Shown: positions 46,606-58,404 of the stretch, piece after piece
Numbering within the stretch: position 1 is the first letter of the stretch
Layout: the number at the start of each line of letters is the position of its first letter
Program-made: the position numbers and the translations under genes
The notes under the pieces: model-generated
Database searches by the model: none
The model's input: the letters and a program-made list of their open reading frames with translations, nothing else
What the model was told of the DNA's origin: nothing
DNA from: Achatina immaculata
Taxonomy: Eukaryota; Mollusca; Gastropoda; Stylommatophora; Achatinidae
Assembly (NCBI GenBank): GCA_009760885.1
Contig: CM019701.1
Location: forward strand, 39,363,515 to 39,427,514
Direction of reading: 5' to 3'
DNA length: 64,000 nucleotides

Positions 46606-48395
46606 CAATAGGCCAAAGAAAAAGCGGTCGACCACGTGAAACTCTAAAGAGGACATTGTTAAGAGAATCAAATTAACAGGCATAAAATCCCTTATCATTC
46701 ATCTATCCATCATACCTGGGTGGGTCGGGATTGATCGTAGCACGGGTTGCATGGGTCCACATCACAGAATATGAACCATAACTAAACCAAACACACACAC
46801 GGATATATATATATATTCATGCAATTTCATGCAAGAAAAAACAGATAGCCTGTCTTCACTGGCTAGCAAAATAGGACTTTAAATTAACAAGGACAAAACA
46901 AAAATAATGAAAATTCCTCTCAATCAAAATGGAAAAATACACATAAAAGGGACAGATATTGAAGAAGTGAATCAATCTGCATACCTTGGCAGCTACATAG
47001 ACCAGGATGGTGACACTAGAAAGGAAGTTAGGATCAGAATTGCAAAAGTAGCATCAATCTTCAAGAATCTTGAGAACATATGGAATTCAAAAGTTATAAG
47101 CACAAAAACCAAGTTAAGACTATTCAATTCAAATGTAATATCCACCCTCATTTATGCATGCGAAAGCTGGAAAACAACTAAAGAAATAGAAAAGAAATTA
47201 GACTCTTTTGAAAACAAATGCCTAAGGGAAATACTCGCATCAAGTGGAACGAATTCAGGAACAATACAGAGATAAGATAGATGACTGCACAACAACCAGT
47301 CTCATGGGTGATCAGGAAAAGGAGATGGACATATGTTGGTCACTTATGAGAAGAAATGATCAGAGAATCCCAAAACAAGCTATCAAGTGGAACACAACAG
47401 GCCGAAGAAAAAGAGGCAGACCACGTGAAACTCTGAAGAGGACATTATTAAGAGAGGCCAAATTAACAGGCATAAAATCCTTTATCATTCATCTATCCAT
47501 CATACCTGGGTGGGTCGGGATTGATCGTAGCACGGGTTGCATGGGTCCACATCACAGAATATGAACCATAACTAAACCAAACACACACACGGATATATAT
47601 ATATATATATATATTCATGCAATTTCATGCAAGAAAAAACAGATAGCCTGTCTTCACTGGCTAGCAAAATAGGACTTTAAATTAACAAGGACAAAACAAA
47701 AATAATGAAAATTCCTCTCAATCAAAATGGAAAAATACACATAAAAGGGACAGATATTGAAGAAGTGAATCAATCTGCATACCTTGGCAGCTACATAGAC
47801 CAGGATGGTGACACTAGAAAGGAAGTTATGATCAGAATTGCAAAAGTAGCATCAATCTTCAAGAATCTTGAGAACATATGGAATTCAAAAGTTATAAGCA
47901 CAAAAACCAAGTTAAGACTATTCAATTCAAATGTAATATCCACCCTCATTTATGCATGCGAAAGCTGGAAAACAACTAAAGAAATAGAAAAGAAATTAGA
48001 CTCTTTTGAAAACAAATGCCTAAGGGAAATACTCGCATCAAGTGGAACGAATTCAGGAACAATACAGAGATAAGATAGATGACTGCACAACAACCAGTCT
48101 CATGGGTGATCAGGAAAAGGAGATGGACATATGTTGGTCACTTATGAGAAGAAATGATCAGAGAATCCCAAAACAAGCTATCAAGTGGAACACAAGAGGC
48201 CGAAGAAAAAGAGGCAGACCACATGAAACTCTGAAGAGGACATTATTAAGAGAGGCCAAATTAATAGGCATAAAATCCTTTGATGAGGTTGAAAGACTCG
48301 CCGAAGACAGTAAAAATTGGCGAACTACTTTGCGAGCCCTATGTGACGTTTAACGGCACGGGAAGGATATAAGATATAAGAAGATATAAGATAAG
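46606..48395 (+). pseudogene. Tandemly repeated LINE family 3 fragments (about 790-798 bp units)
   Basis: Two near-identical units, 798 bp apart at 46907 and 47705, code for 'GTDIEEVNQSAYLGSYIDQ', 'LRLFNSNVISTLIYACESW' and, after a frameshift, 'RRNDQRIPKQAIKWN' and 'GRRKRGRPRETLKR'. Between units lies a 125-bp spacer ('catacctgggtgggtcggga') with a TA microsatellite that differs in length. Only the last unit continues to the true LINE end, '...FDEVERLAEDSKNWR' and 'RALCDV' stop at 48353. The catalytic RT core is missing. Confidence 0.85.
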
Positions 48396-48734
48396 ATATA
48401 TATACATATACATACATACATACGCACACGTATCCATCGACGAATAGCACACTCATTCCGTTGGCACCTTCCTACGTACTCAACGTACAAAATACATCTC
48501 CTATTTATGCCATATAAGTCGTACCGATTCTACTCAGGTTTGCGCACCACTGAGCTGACCAGTCCCTGACCTTATTTATTTATTTCTTTTATTGCTTCTG
48601 GTGGTGAAAAGAAGCCTAGGCTTAATAATCTGTCCCTACTCCTACATATACCGCCATGTCAGGTATGGATCGCTGAGTGCCACAATGGGCAGCGTCTTTA
48701 CTCGCCGGACTTCAAGAATAACCAGGCACCTCCT
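48396..48734. other. LINE tail repeats and unrecognised sequence
   Basis: Begins with ATAAGAT/TACA-type microsatellite from the LINE 3' end. The rest is unrecognised. Confidence 0.5.
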
Positions 48735-50010
48735 TCTACAGGCAGTAACTCAGACTCTACAGGCAGTAACTCAGACTCTACAGTCAGTAACTCAGACTCT
48801 ACAGGCAGTAACTCAGACTCAACAGGCAGTAACTCAGACTCTACAGGCAGTAACTCGGACTCTACAGGCAGTGACTTCAGACTCTACAGGCAGTAACTCA
48901 CTCTCTACAGGCAGTAACTCAGACTCTACAGGCAGTGACTTCCGACTCTACAGGCAGTGACTTCCGACTCTACAGGCAGTAACTCAGACTCTACAGGCAG
49001 TAACTCAGACTCTACAGGCAGTAACTCAGACTCTACAGGCAGTAACTCGGACTCTACAGGCAGTGACTTCCGACTCTACAGGCAGTAACTCAGACTCTAC
49101 AGGCAGTAACTCAGACTCTACAGGCAGTAACTCAGACTCTACAGGCAGTAACTCAGACTCTACAGGCAGTAACTCAGACTCTACAGGCAGTAACTCGGAC
49201 TCTACAGGCAGTTACTTCAGACTCTACAGGCAGTAACTCAGACTCTACAGGCAGTACCTCTGACTCTATAGGCAGTAACTCAGACTCTACAGGCAGTGAC
49301 TCAGACTCTACAGGCAGTAACTCAGACTCTACAGGCAGCAACTCAGACTCTACAGGCAGTAACGCGGACTCTACAGGCAGTGACTTCCGACTCTACAAGC
49401 AGTAACTCAGACTCTACAGGCAGTAACTCAGACTCTACAGGCAGTAACTCAGACTCTACAGGCAGTGACATCAGACTCTACAGGCAGTAACTCAGACTCT
49501 ACAGGCAGTAACTCAGACTCTACAGGCAGTAACTCAGACTCTACAGGCAGTAACTCGGACTCTACAGGCAGTAACTTCAGACTCTACAGGCAGTAACTCA
49601 GACTCTACAGGCAGTAACTCAGACTCTACAGGCAGTGACTCAGATTCTACAGGCAGTGACTCAGACTCTACAGGCAGTAACTCAGACTCTACAGGACTCT
49701 ACAGGCAGTAACTCAGACTCTACAGGCAGTAACTCAGACTCTACAGGCAGTAACTCGGACTCTACAGGCAGTGACTTCAGACTCTACAGGCAGTAACTCA
49801 GACTCTACAGGCAGTGACTTCTGACTTTACAGGCAGAAACTCGGACTCTACAGACACTGACTTCATACTCTACAGACATTGACTCCAGACTCTACAAACA
49901 GTGACTCCAGACTCTACAAACAGTGACTCCATACTCTACAGACAGTGACTCCAGACTCTACAAACAGTGACTCCAGACTCTACAGACAGTGACTCCAGAC
50001 TCTACAGACA
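48735..50010. repeat. 21-bp minisatellite (actctacaggcagtaactcag)
   Basis: About sixty units, 1.27 kb. Variants (gtgacttcc, aactcgg) occur at regular spacing, hinting at higher-order units. The right end is more diverged (acagacagtgactccag). Open frames here reflect period 21. Confidence 0.9.
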
Positions 50011-50070
50011 ATTTCGCTGCAAGGGGTATGTGGAATACAAACAAGCAGATACGTAAACAAACATTCAGAT

Positions 50071-51413
50071 ACTACCAGACTTTATTAACAAGATACGCGC
50101 TTTAAGAGAAGCTCATGTTTAGTTCACGCTAAGCGAGAGTCGACCGCTGCAGGAACCCCCGGACAAAATTCGAGGCGTATCGCTAGGCAGCGCCATGAAT
50201 ACATCACGTTAATTATCTCCCGTAAACGAGAATTTAAAATAGATCCATTTTCTCGAGTACACGGGAAATAACATGACACTTGCTGAACGACAGTTTGGGA
50301 GGGTGGGGGGTTGCACGTATGTGTGTGTGTGTGTGTGAATGACTGTGTGGAGGAAGCTTGCCAGGGAAAGGATCGTGCAGATGGAGTAAGAGGCATATTA
50401 GTTGTGATTGGCAGTAATTGCGTTTCTCTCGCTGGTTAGAGAAGTTGCTGTAGACAAGCGGGAATAAAGGCCAAGGAAGGGGAGAGAGATCTTGGGTTCT
50501 TTGGGGGGGGGGGGGGGAATTCTGAGTCAGTTTAGTGGGCCCAAACAGAAGCTGAAGAGGGGGGGGCTTTGATGTAGTGGTTGGAAGAAGTAACACGACA
50601 CCACCAGAAAACTGTCATAATAACAAGATAGAAACCTGACATAACAACACGATAGAATAACTGTCATAACACCAAGGTAGAAAACTGCCATAACACCAAG
50701 GTAGAAAACTGTCATAACACCAAGCTAGAAAACTGTCATAACAACAAGGTAGAAAACTGACACAACAACAAGACAGAAAACTGTCATAACACCAGGGTAG
50801 AAAACTGTTATAACAACAAGTTAGAAAACTGTCATAACAACAAGTTAGAAAACTCTCGTAACAACAATGTAGAAAACTGTCATAACAACAAGTTAGAAAA
50901 TTCTCATAACAACAAGGTAGAAAACTGTCATAACAACAAGGTAGAAAACTGTCATAACAACAAGGTAGAAAACTATCATAACAACAAGGTAGAAAACTCT
51001 CATAACAACAAAGTCGAAAACTGTCATAACAACAAGGTAGAAAACTCTCATAACAACACGGTCGAAAAGAAAAGAATGAAGAGAAAGAATAATGGAATGA
51101 ATGAATGAATGAATAATCTTTATTTTTCAAGGGTAAAGAATTGGGCACGCAGGCCCGTCTTACATTCTGCCCTTCATCACTCCATCTTTCATTCTTCCCA
51201 CACACTTGATTTAGTACAAATATACAAATTAAATTAGTAAAAACATATCAAAAGAGTGTAAGATTTAACTACTACATTCAAGGTAAAAGAGAAGAAGTAA
51301 TTAACCTAATAAAATAGCACTCACGCACACATACACCCGCAGACATATACATAAATAAAAATACATTATAAATACAGATCTTCTAACATATTTTTTTAAA
51401 CAAACATTAAAAT
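50071..51413. repeat. 1.34-kb tandem duplication, unit 1
   Basis: Starts at 'actaccagactttattaaca', which recurs 1343 bp later. It contains a unique left part, a G-run, a 24-bp minisatellite (50595-51070, 'ggtagaaaactgtcataaca') and the 3' end of a CR1-like LINE (minus) with its ATTC tail at 51096-51118. It differs from unit 2 in G-run lengths and array copy number. Confidence 0.85.
50595..51070. repeat. 24-bp minisatellite, array in unit 1
   Basis: About twenty units of 24 bp. Minus-strand 'CCYDSFLP' octapeptide frames are by-products of the period. Confidence 0.9.
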
Positions 51414-52768
51414 ACTACCAGACTTTATTAACAAGATACGCGCTTTAAGAGAAGCTCATGTTTAGTTCACGCTAAGCGAGAGTCGACCGCTGCAGGAACC
51501 CCCGGACAAAATTCGAGGCGTATCGCTAGGCAGCGCCATGAATACATCACGTTAATTATCTCCCGTAAACGAGAATTTAAAATAGATCCATTTTCTCGAG
51601 TACACGGGAAATACCATGACACTTGCTGAACGACAGTTTGGGAGGGTGGGGGAGGGGGGGTTGCACGTATGTGTGTGTGTGTGTGAATGACTGTGTGGAG
51701 GAAGCTTGCCAGGGAAAGGATCGTGCAGATGGAGTAAGAGGCATATTAGTTGTGATTGGCAGTAATTGCGTTTCTCTCGCTGGTTAGAGAAGTTGCTGTA
51801 GACAAGCGGGGAATAAAGGCCAAGGAAGGGGAGAGAGGTCTTGGTTTCTTTGGGGGGGGGGGGGGAATTCTGAGTCAGTTTAGAGGATAGTGAGCCCAAA
51901 CAGAAGCTGAAGAGGGGGGGGGCTTTGATGTAGTGGTTGGAAGAAGTAACACGACACCACCAGAAAACTGTCATAATAACAAGATAGAAACCTGACATAA
52001 CAACACGATAGAAAACTGTCATAACACCAAGGTAGAAAACTGACATAACAACAAGGTAGAAAACTGTCATAACACCAAGGTAGAAAACTGTCATAACAAC
52101 AAGGTAGAAAACTGACACAACAACAAGACAGAAAACTGTCATAACACCAGGGTAGAAAACTGTTATAACAACAAGTTAGAAAACTGTCATAACAACAAGT
52201 TAGAAAACTCTCGTAACAACAATGTAGAAAACTGTCATAACAACAAGTTAGAAAATTCTCATAACAACAAGGTAGAAAACTGTCATAACAACAAGGTAGA
52301 AAACTGTCATAACAACAAGGTAGAAAACTATCATAACAACAAGGTAGAAAACTCTCATAACAACAAAGTCGAAAACTGTCATAACAACAAGGTAGAAAAC
52401 TCTCATAACAACACGGTCGAAAAGAAAAGAATGAAGAGAAAGAATAATGGAATGAATGAATGAATGAATAATCTTTATTTTTCAAGGGTAAAGAATTGGG
52501 CACGCAGGCCCGTCTTACATTCTGCCCTTCATCACTCCATCTTTCATTCTTCCCACACACTTGATTTAGTACAAATATACAAATTAAATTAGTAAAAACA
52601 TATCAAAAGAGTGTAAGATTTAACTACTACATTCAAGGTAAAAGAGAAGAAGTAATTAACCTAATAAAATAGCACTCACGCACACATACACCCGCAGACA
52701 TATACATAAATAAAAATACATTATAAATACAGATCTTCTAACATATTTTTTTAAACAAACATTAAAAT
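51414..52768. repeat. 1.34-kb tandem duplication, unit 2
   Basis: Near-identical to unit 1 apart from array and homopolymer length. Its right end runs on without a break into more LINE sequence (…acattaaaat|aatttctaac), so the duplication breakpoint is inside the LINE. Confidence 0.85.
51955..52425. repeat. 24-bp minisatellite, array in unit 2
   Basis: About nineteen 24-bp units. The left end has a different unit order from the unit 1 array, but the right two thirds match it unit for unit. Confidence 0.9.
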
Positions 52769-53334
52769 AATTTCTAACAATATCTAACAAGTTGCTTTTC
52801 TAACTATGTCACTGAAGTACTTGATGGTTTACGAGCCATGTGTTGAGAGAGTGCTGGCTATTTTATGGAGGCATATAATTACATGCAAGTAAATAATGAA
52901 ACAGGTTTGAGTTAAAGGATGAAGTATTACCAATGGATTTTAAATTGTAGGGGAGGGTGTTCCAGAGCTGTACTGCAGAGTATGCAAGGCTTTTCTTGTA
53001 CATATCAATTCTGGGTTTAGGAAGAAGACAGTTTTTTAAACGCTGGCTATGTTTAGTGTTATACGTAAACAGTGACCACAAGTAAGGCGGAGCATTGTGC
53101 GACAGAATTCTGTGAACAAACTTAACTTTGTTAAAAATGATTCTATTTTTGAGGGGTAGAATTTTGAGTTGTTTATGTTGATCTACAGTCTGTACTGGGT
53201 GTTTGTCACAAATAAGATTTAATGCTCGCTTGTGAAGTGAGTGGAGCCTTTTTGTGTTTGAGACTGAGCATCCATCCCAGATTGTGGAACAGTAATCTAA
53301 GTGTGTTTGTATGTATGGAAATTTAAGATGTGTT
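52445..53334 (-). pseudogene. CR1-like LINE reverse transcriptase C-terminus and 3' UTR
   Basis: The minus strand, from about 53330 down, reads in broken frame 'LDYCSTIWDGCS', 'LHSLHKRALNLICDKHP', 'VHRILSHNAPPYL', then an open stretch 53081-52863 with 'KKSLAYSAVQLWNTLPYNLK' and a stop. This is the standard CR1/Rex-type C-terminus (SxxxAxxLWNxLP). The 3' end is 'aaataaagattattcattca', a 4-bp tail repeat. 5'-truncated. The same 3' end occurs at 51095-51413 and 24037-24092. Confidence 0.8.
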
Positions 53335-53610
53335 GAATTCTTCTTCTTCTTCTTCTTCAGTCTCCCTTGGAACTGCGAGCTGGAGCTTTTTGCAGCCCGT
53401 GAGGTTTAGATGTTGGGGGTACATCATCATGTCGGACTTTTTTCTTCTCCTTCAGTCTCTGCTTAGAGCTATAATGGAGGCTCCACTACCAAGGGAACTA
53501 TGGCGATCCCTGCCAGGCCAGGCCTTTTACTGGAGGCTATCAATGAATAGATGGGACAGGGTCTTGTTCATCTATGGTTCGCCAACCCTGTCAGTAGCAT
53601 GTTAGCAACT
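53335..53610 (-). repeat. DR1 dispersed repeat, copy 4
   Basis: On the minus strand it shows the DR1 landmarks from 'cagggttggcgaaccatag' to 'gggagactgaagaagaagaa', so the element ends in a GAA-repeat tail. It is inserted next to the 5' break of the CR1-like LINE. Confidence 0.75.
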
Positions 53611-53691
53611 GTCTAAGTCGGACATCTTTGCCTCCCCCCACATGTAAAACATCATACAGGAAAAGACTGTAACAATAAGAAAGCTAAACAG

Positions 53692-53692
<1 letters not shown>

Positions 53693-53734
<42 letters not shown>

Positions 53735-53755
53735 AGGGAGAGAGAGAGAGAGAGA
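53693..53755. repeat. GA microsatellite
   Basis: GA dinucleotides with one interruption. Confidence 0.9.
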
Positions 53756-53879
53756 AATTAGCGAGAATGATGGAAGATAAAAAAAAAAGTTTTGAAAGTG
53801 GAAGTTGGAGGAATATAATAAATAGCTCAAAACAGGGTCAAATTAATGTTAGGAAAAGAGTAGGCAGAAAATAATATAT

Positions 53880-54265
53880 TACAGAAATGCTAGTTACAGA
53901 GACAAGGAGAGAGAAAATAATATATAAAGAAATGCTAGTTACAGGGACAAGGAGAGAGAAAATAATATATAAAGCAATGCTAGTTACAGAGACAAGGAGA
54001 GAGAGAATAATATATAAAGAAATGCTAGTTACAGAGACAAGGAGAGAGAAAATAATATATAAAGAAATGCTAGTTACAGGGACAAGGAGAGAGAGAATAA
54101 TATATAAAGAAATGCTAGTTACAGAGACAAGGAGAGAGAGAATAATATATAAAGAAATGCTAGTTACAGGGATAAGGAAAGAGAAAATAATAAAGAAAGA
54201 AAAGCTAGTTACAGGGACTAGTAGAGAGAAAATAATATATAAAGAAATGCTGGTTACATGAACTT
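53880..54265. repeat. 45-bp minisatellite
   Basis: Eight to nine units of 45 bp ('gaaatgctagttacagggac' plus 'aaggagagagaaaataatat'). Open on both strands as 15-residue repeats because of the period. Confidence 0.9.
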
Positions 54266-55055
54266 GGATGGAGAAAAGAATATAACGAGAATGGAAAGAA
54301 AGCGCTGAAAAAAAAAAGAAAAAAAAATTTTCGACGCTGGTGAGAGAAGTGGAAAACTGGCAGTCAAAAAAAAAAAAAAGCTGTGTATCATTTAAATACA
54401 GAGCAAGAATAATAAGGAGAATAATTCTTCTCACATTACCCGGCCTAGACTCCACACTTGCATAAACAACTTGATACATCTGCTATAATTGTTGGCCACG
54501 AACATGTTTTTCTCACGTTTCTTAATGTTTGCTTTGTGGCCACTGCTTCTCATGTTTTCAGTTTTCCCATAGTTTTCCCCTCACTATTTCTTACTGTATC
54601 TGAGTCTGATTTGTGCGACGTTTCAAAATAAATAAATAAAAGTTTCTCATCTTTTTTCTGGTTAAAAAAAAAAAACCACTATTACTTTGAGAGAATGAGA
54701 TTTGGACCATATCACATTTCGCTAAGTATTTACAGTTTAAAAAAAACCCCTTTAACTAAATCGATTTTGAAAGGAAAATAAAACAAGTGAAATACAAGTG
54801 ATAAGAATGTATGTGTGTCATTCTCAATAAGTTGCCAGACCACTTAATTCTTTTTTTCTCTGTGTACTGTATGCAACTGTATTATGTCGCCATTTCTTAT
54901 ATACTAGTTACGCTTGTTACTTTTATTAGGCATCTCATGTCGCATATAGATATTTTATTTCGCCTGTTTCTTAGTTAGTGCCTATGTTTGGTAATGGTAG
55001 CACAAGGTTGGTATAAATATGTTATTAATTAGTTGTCTCTGGGTTAAGAACGGAT
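54266..55055. other. Intron 2 sequence without recognised element
   Basis: A-runs and AT-rich DNA. No family recognised. Confidence 0.5.
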
Positions 55056-55455
55056 ATGTTAGGGATAGCTGGTATGTTAGGGTGACAAAGTAGCAGGGAT
55101 AGTTGGTATGTTAGGGTGAGAAAGTAGTGGGGATAGTTGGTATGTTAGTGTGACAAAGTAGTGGGGATAGTTGGTATGTTATTGTGACAAAGTAGCGGGG
55201 ATAGTTGGTATGTTAGGGTGAGAAAGTAGTGGGGATAACTGGTATGTTAGGGTGAGAAAGTAGTGGGGATAGCTGGTATGTTAGGGTGAGAAAGTAGTGG
55301 GGATAGCTGGTATGTTAGTATGACAAAGTAGCGGGGATAGCTGGTATGTTAGTGTGACAAAGTAGCGGGGATAGTTGGTATGTTAGGGTGAGAAAGTAGT
55401 GGGGATAACTGGTATGTTAATGTGACAAAGTAGTGAGGATAACTGGTATGTAATG
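55056..55455. repeat. 34-bp minisatellite
   Basis: About twelve units of 'agctggtatgttagggtgag' plus 'aaagtagtggggat'. Each unit contains one TTAGGG, which is not in tandem and is not telomeric. Confidence 0.9.
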
Positions 55456-56279
55456 GCATTTACTACTTGTGTTTTAAATTCATAGCAAGTCTCCCATCTT
55501 CTGTAAACATACATCCAAGGATTCTTTAACTTGTTGGGTTTTGCTGTCTTCGATATATATGATGTCAAATAAATGTATGAAATCAATCCTAAATTCGGTC
55601 AAGGCTGTTATCAATGCATGAAATATGTTAGAGAAAAACCAGAGCTGTTTCTCCTTCTATCACATTATGTTTAAATTCTAGAAGAAAAAAAAAGGGCGTG
55701 GCAATGTTTAAACAAAGCCCCACCCTTTTATTACATTACCACCGTGGAACATTACCCTGCAGATAAAAACACATTTTGTTGTGCCAGATTTGAAGAAAAA
55801 TGTGGGCTAGAAAAGAAAGGAAACGAAAGCAGGGTTTCAGATTTTCTTTCTACACTGTAATAAAAAAAAATGTATATAAAATCTGGCACAGAGAAGAAAC
55901 TACGTTTTGAGTTTTTATGACTTGGGTGGATTTGTTTTATTTCACAAGAGTGTGTCAGTTTTCTTTATTTCTTGTGGCATCTACTGTGAAAGAAGATCCG
56001 GTATTTGTCGTTTAAACAAATGAAACATGTTACTCTTTATCCAGATTGCTTTTAAGTGTTCCTACGTTTGAGATTAGTCGCGGCCATAGAGTTAAAGGTT
56101 CGTTATTTTCTTCACGAACTTCTTGTTGCCTATTTTTAACTTGGAACAGTGGCGGAGTCGTCTTCTGGTAACGATAACACTAACGTTAACAACAGGTACA
56201 ACAACTGTTGCTGTTGTTATTGCTAGTTCTACTACTATTCTGAAAGAACAAATATATCCATACTACAACAACTTAATAT
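55456..56279. other. Intron 2 sequence without recognised element
   Basis: No recognised gene or repeat. Confidence 0.5.
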
Positions 56280-56552
56280 TGAAGAAGGCTGGCTAGTAAA
56301 GAGGATTAAAGAGAGAAAACTTAAATATTTTGGACACATTAAACGTCATGATAATCTAGAGAAGACCGTCTTGGAAGGATACATAATGGGAAAAAGAAAG
56401 AGAGGAAGACCAAGGCGAAGATGGCTGCAAGGCATCGTTGATGACCTACAAATGGATGCATCAGCAGCAGGCCATCTTGCTCACAACCGAGAGGCCTAAA
56501 GGAATGCTGTTAGGGAGGCAAAGTTCCTCAAGGGACATGCAAATGAAGAAAT
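56280..56552 (+). mobile_element. LINE 3' end, family X
   Basis: Same C-terminal reading as 25062-25345 ('YFGHIKRHDNLEKTVL', 'KRKRGRPRRRWLQGIVDD'), ending 'gcaaatgaagaaatgac'. 5'-truncated. Confidence 0.8.
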
Positions 56553-56771
56553 GACTACTATAATGAGGTGTAGCTAGGATCGGTGATCCCCACAGTAGGG
56601 AAAAAAAAAGTAGTTGTGCCAAATGGTAAATGTAAAATCAAAACAACAGCACTTTACATTATAGAATCACACACAAATAATTAGTGTATAAGTATATAAA
56701 ACTAAGTATATAACTTTACATGGAGTCAGTGCAGTAAAGCTGTGATAACAAACTGTATTAACTAGGAAAAA

Positions 56772-56880
56772 AAAAAGTACAACAGCTTTATTACTTAACG
56801 AGCACACATTTGTGACGTTTTGGTGTGAACCTTAATCATACAAGAACACACAGGATAAGAACTAGAGAGAGAAGATAAAA
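56772..56880 (-). mobile_element. Penelope-like element 3' end
   Basis: The minus strand matches the 3' UTR of the element at 34150-35195: 'ttgtatgattaaggttcaca' and 'ccaaaacgtcacaa', then 'cgttaagtaataaagctg'. Only about 100 bp remain. Confidence 0.65.
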
Positions 56881-57177
56881 TGTAAATTAACACGAATGGT
56901 GTGTAAAGAATAAGAATGGAAAAATATAATAAAATAAAATGGATGGAAGACTTAGCTGTGATTTGCTTTGTGGGGTGCCGAGAATGTTTAAATGGAGACT
57001 TGTGATGTGTGATGGGTGGGTCGTAAGTGGGGAGGGGAAGGGTGGAAAGGGGGGAGGGGTGATAGAAATTAAATTGCTTTTTTTTTATATTACTTTTATG
57101 ATGAGTATAACAGGAGTTACGAATATTTGAAACTGCGCAAAGACCTCATGATTCTACGTAATTATCTGTTTATGTGT

Positions 57178-57440
57178 TAGGTGCTGCACACCAGCAGCAC
57201 AAGGAGACGAGCCGCCACCGCAGAAATCTTCGCCGAGAAAGAAAACGGATTAGCTAACACTTTACTTCGTCCTGAAAGTGTGAAGTTTCACATTTGTTGC
57301 CTAATGAAAGAAGACTTCTCTGAAATTGAAAATAAGATTCAGGAAATATTAGCGCCACCTGTTGTGAATATTAGATACTTCTCTGTGGATGAGCCGAATG
57401 TTTCTCTAAGAGAACTCAACGTTTCAGATTAGATGTAGCA
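57178..57440 (+). other. Unrecognised open frame with possible acceptor and AATAAA
   Basis: An 83-codon frame (57181-57432) follows 'tatgtgttag|gtgctgcac'. Its sequence is not low-complexity ('SVKFHICCLMKEDFSEIENK', 'VVNIRYFSVDEPNVSLRELN'). About 90 bp after the stop is 'gaaataaagatc', a possible poly-A signal. It could be a terminal exon of another transcript or a piece of a mobile element. No family is recognised, and the polypyrimidine tract before the AG is weak. Confidence 0.25.
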
Positions 57441-58400
57441 CGTTTATAACGGATTTTGGTGTTAGATTTAGAATAATCTCCTAGATGTGCTTATACCGAA
57501 TTTAGATATATGCGGGAAATAAAGATCATGAAGTGTTTACTTCTGCTTGGTGTATGTAACTCGCATTCTACTGGACATTTCGCTGGAAAAAAAGTAATGG
57601 AGTGTTCATTCTGATTTTCATATTTCTGTGAGACGACTTATTTTTGAAAGAGGAGTTTGACTCTGCCAAACAAAAGAAAAGAAAAAAAGCTAGTGAATGG
57701 GCTCTCTTTTTTTTTTCGACTAGACACCAGCATTTTTCTGTATAATTACAGTCAAAGTCCAAATCTACATCTTGGGATTTGTCTCACATTTTAGTGTTGT
57801 GTTTCAAATCCATGCAGTGCTGCTAGATCTAACTTATAAATTCGATATTATTTTACAGCGTGAAATGATAAGCCTGATATAAAAAATAAAAACTGCATGG
57901 AAAAAATTATCCAAGGCAGTATTGTCTCCGTATATAACATGTCTTGACCTAGAACACATCGCATGTGGACTTCTATAGGCCGTTCCCAGCGTTCTAAGCC
58001 GTTATCTCACGTTGTTTTCAGCTTCCGTTCACGTGATAACCACAATGTCAGTGACATTTATGTTGATGGTGAGTGCTAATCGTCGGAAATCTGCCTTTCA
58101 TGAAAATAACCATAATACCATGATCTTACTCACTTCTGTTTGGCTTATTTCATCTTCTGTACTGCACATCTGTTACCCTGGTTTTGCTGTATATACCATG
58201 TGTAGAGTGAACTATCATGTCTACCATCAGAATGCGTGCAACGATGTGTCATAATTGTTCACGGGAGATAAATCATGAATTTTTTTTTCAATTATTTCCT
58301 TCGAACATAATTCCGTCTCATTTCTCGCAGTTAAATAAGACAGTCCTGTTGGCATGTTATCTCTTTCATTTTGATTTCTAACTGAATAAGAAGACGGGCA
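57441..58400. other. Intron 2 sequence without recognised element
   Basis: A frame at 58012-58254 follows an AG with a good T-rich tract (gttgttttcag) but has no recognisable motif. Confidence 0.45.
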
Positions 58401-58404
58401 AACC

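Noticed and set aside
50615..52560. Minus-strand frames with 'CCYDSFLP' octapeptide repeats
   Set aside because: Produced by the 24-bp minisatellite; no start context or related protein.
53838..54479. Open frames on both strands across the 45-bp repeats
   Set aside because: Both strands being open over the same array is typical of a period divisible by three, not of genes.
55056..55455. TTAGGG telomere-like motifs
   Set aside because: Only one TTAGGG per 34-bp unit, never in tandem.
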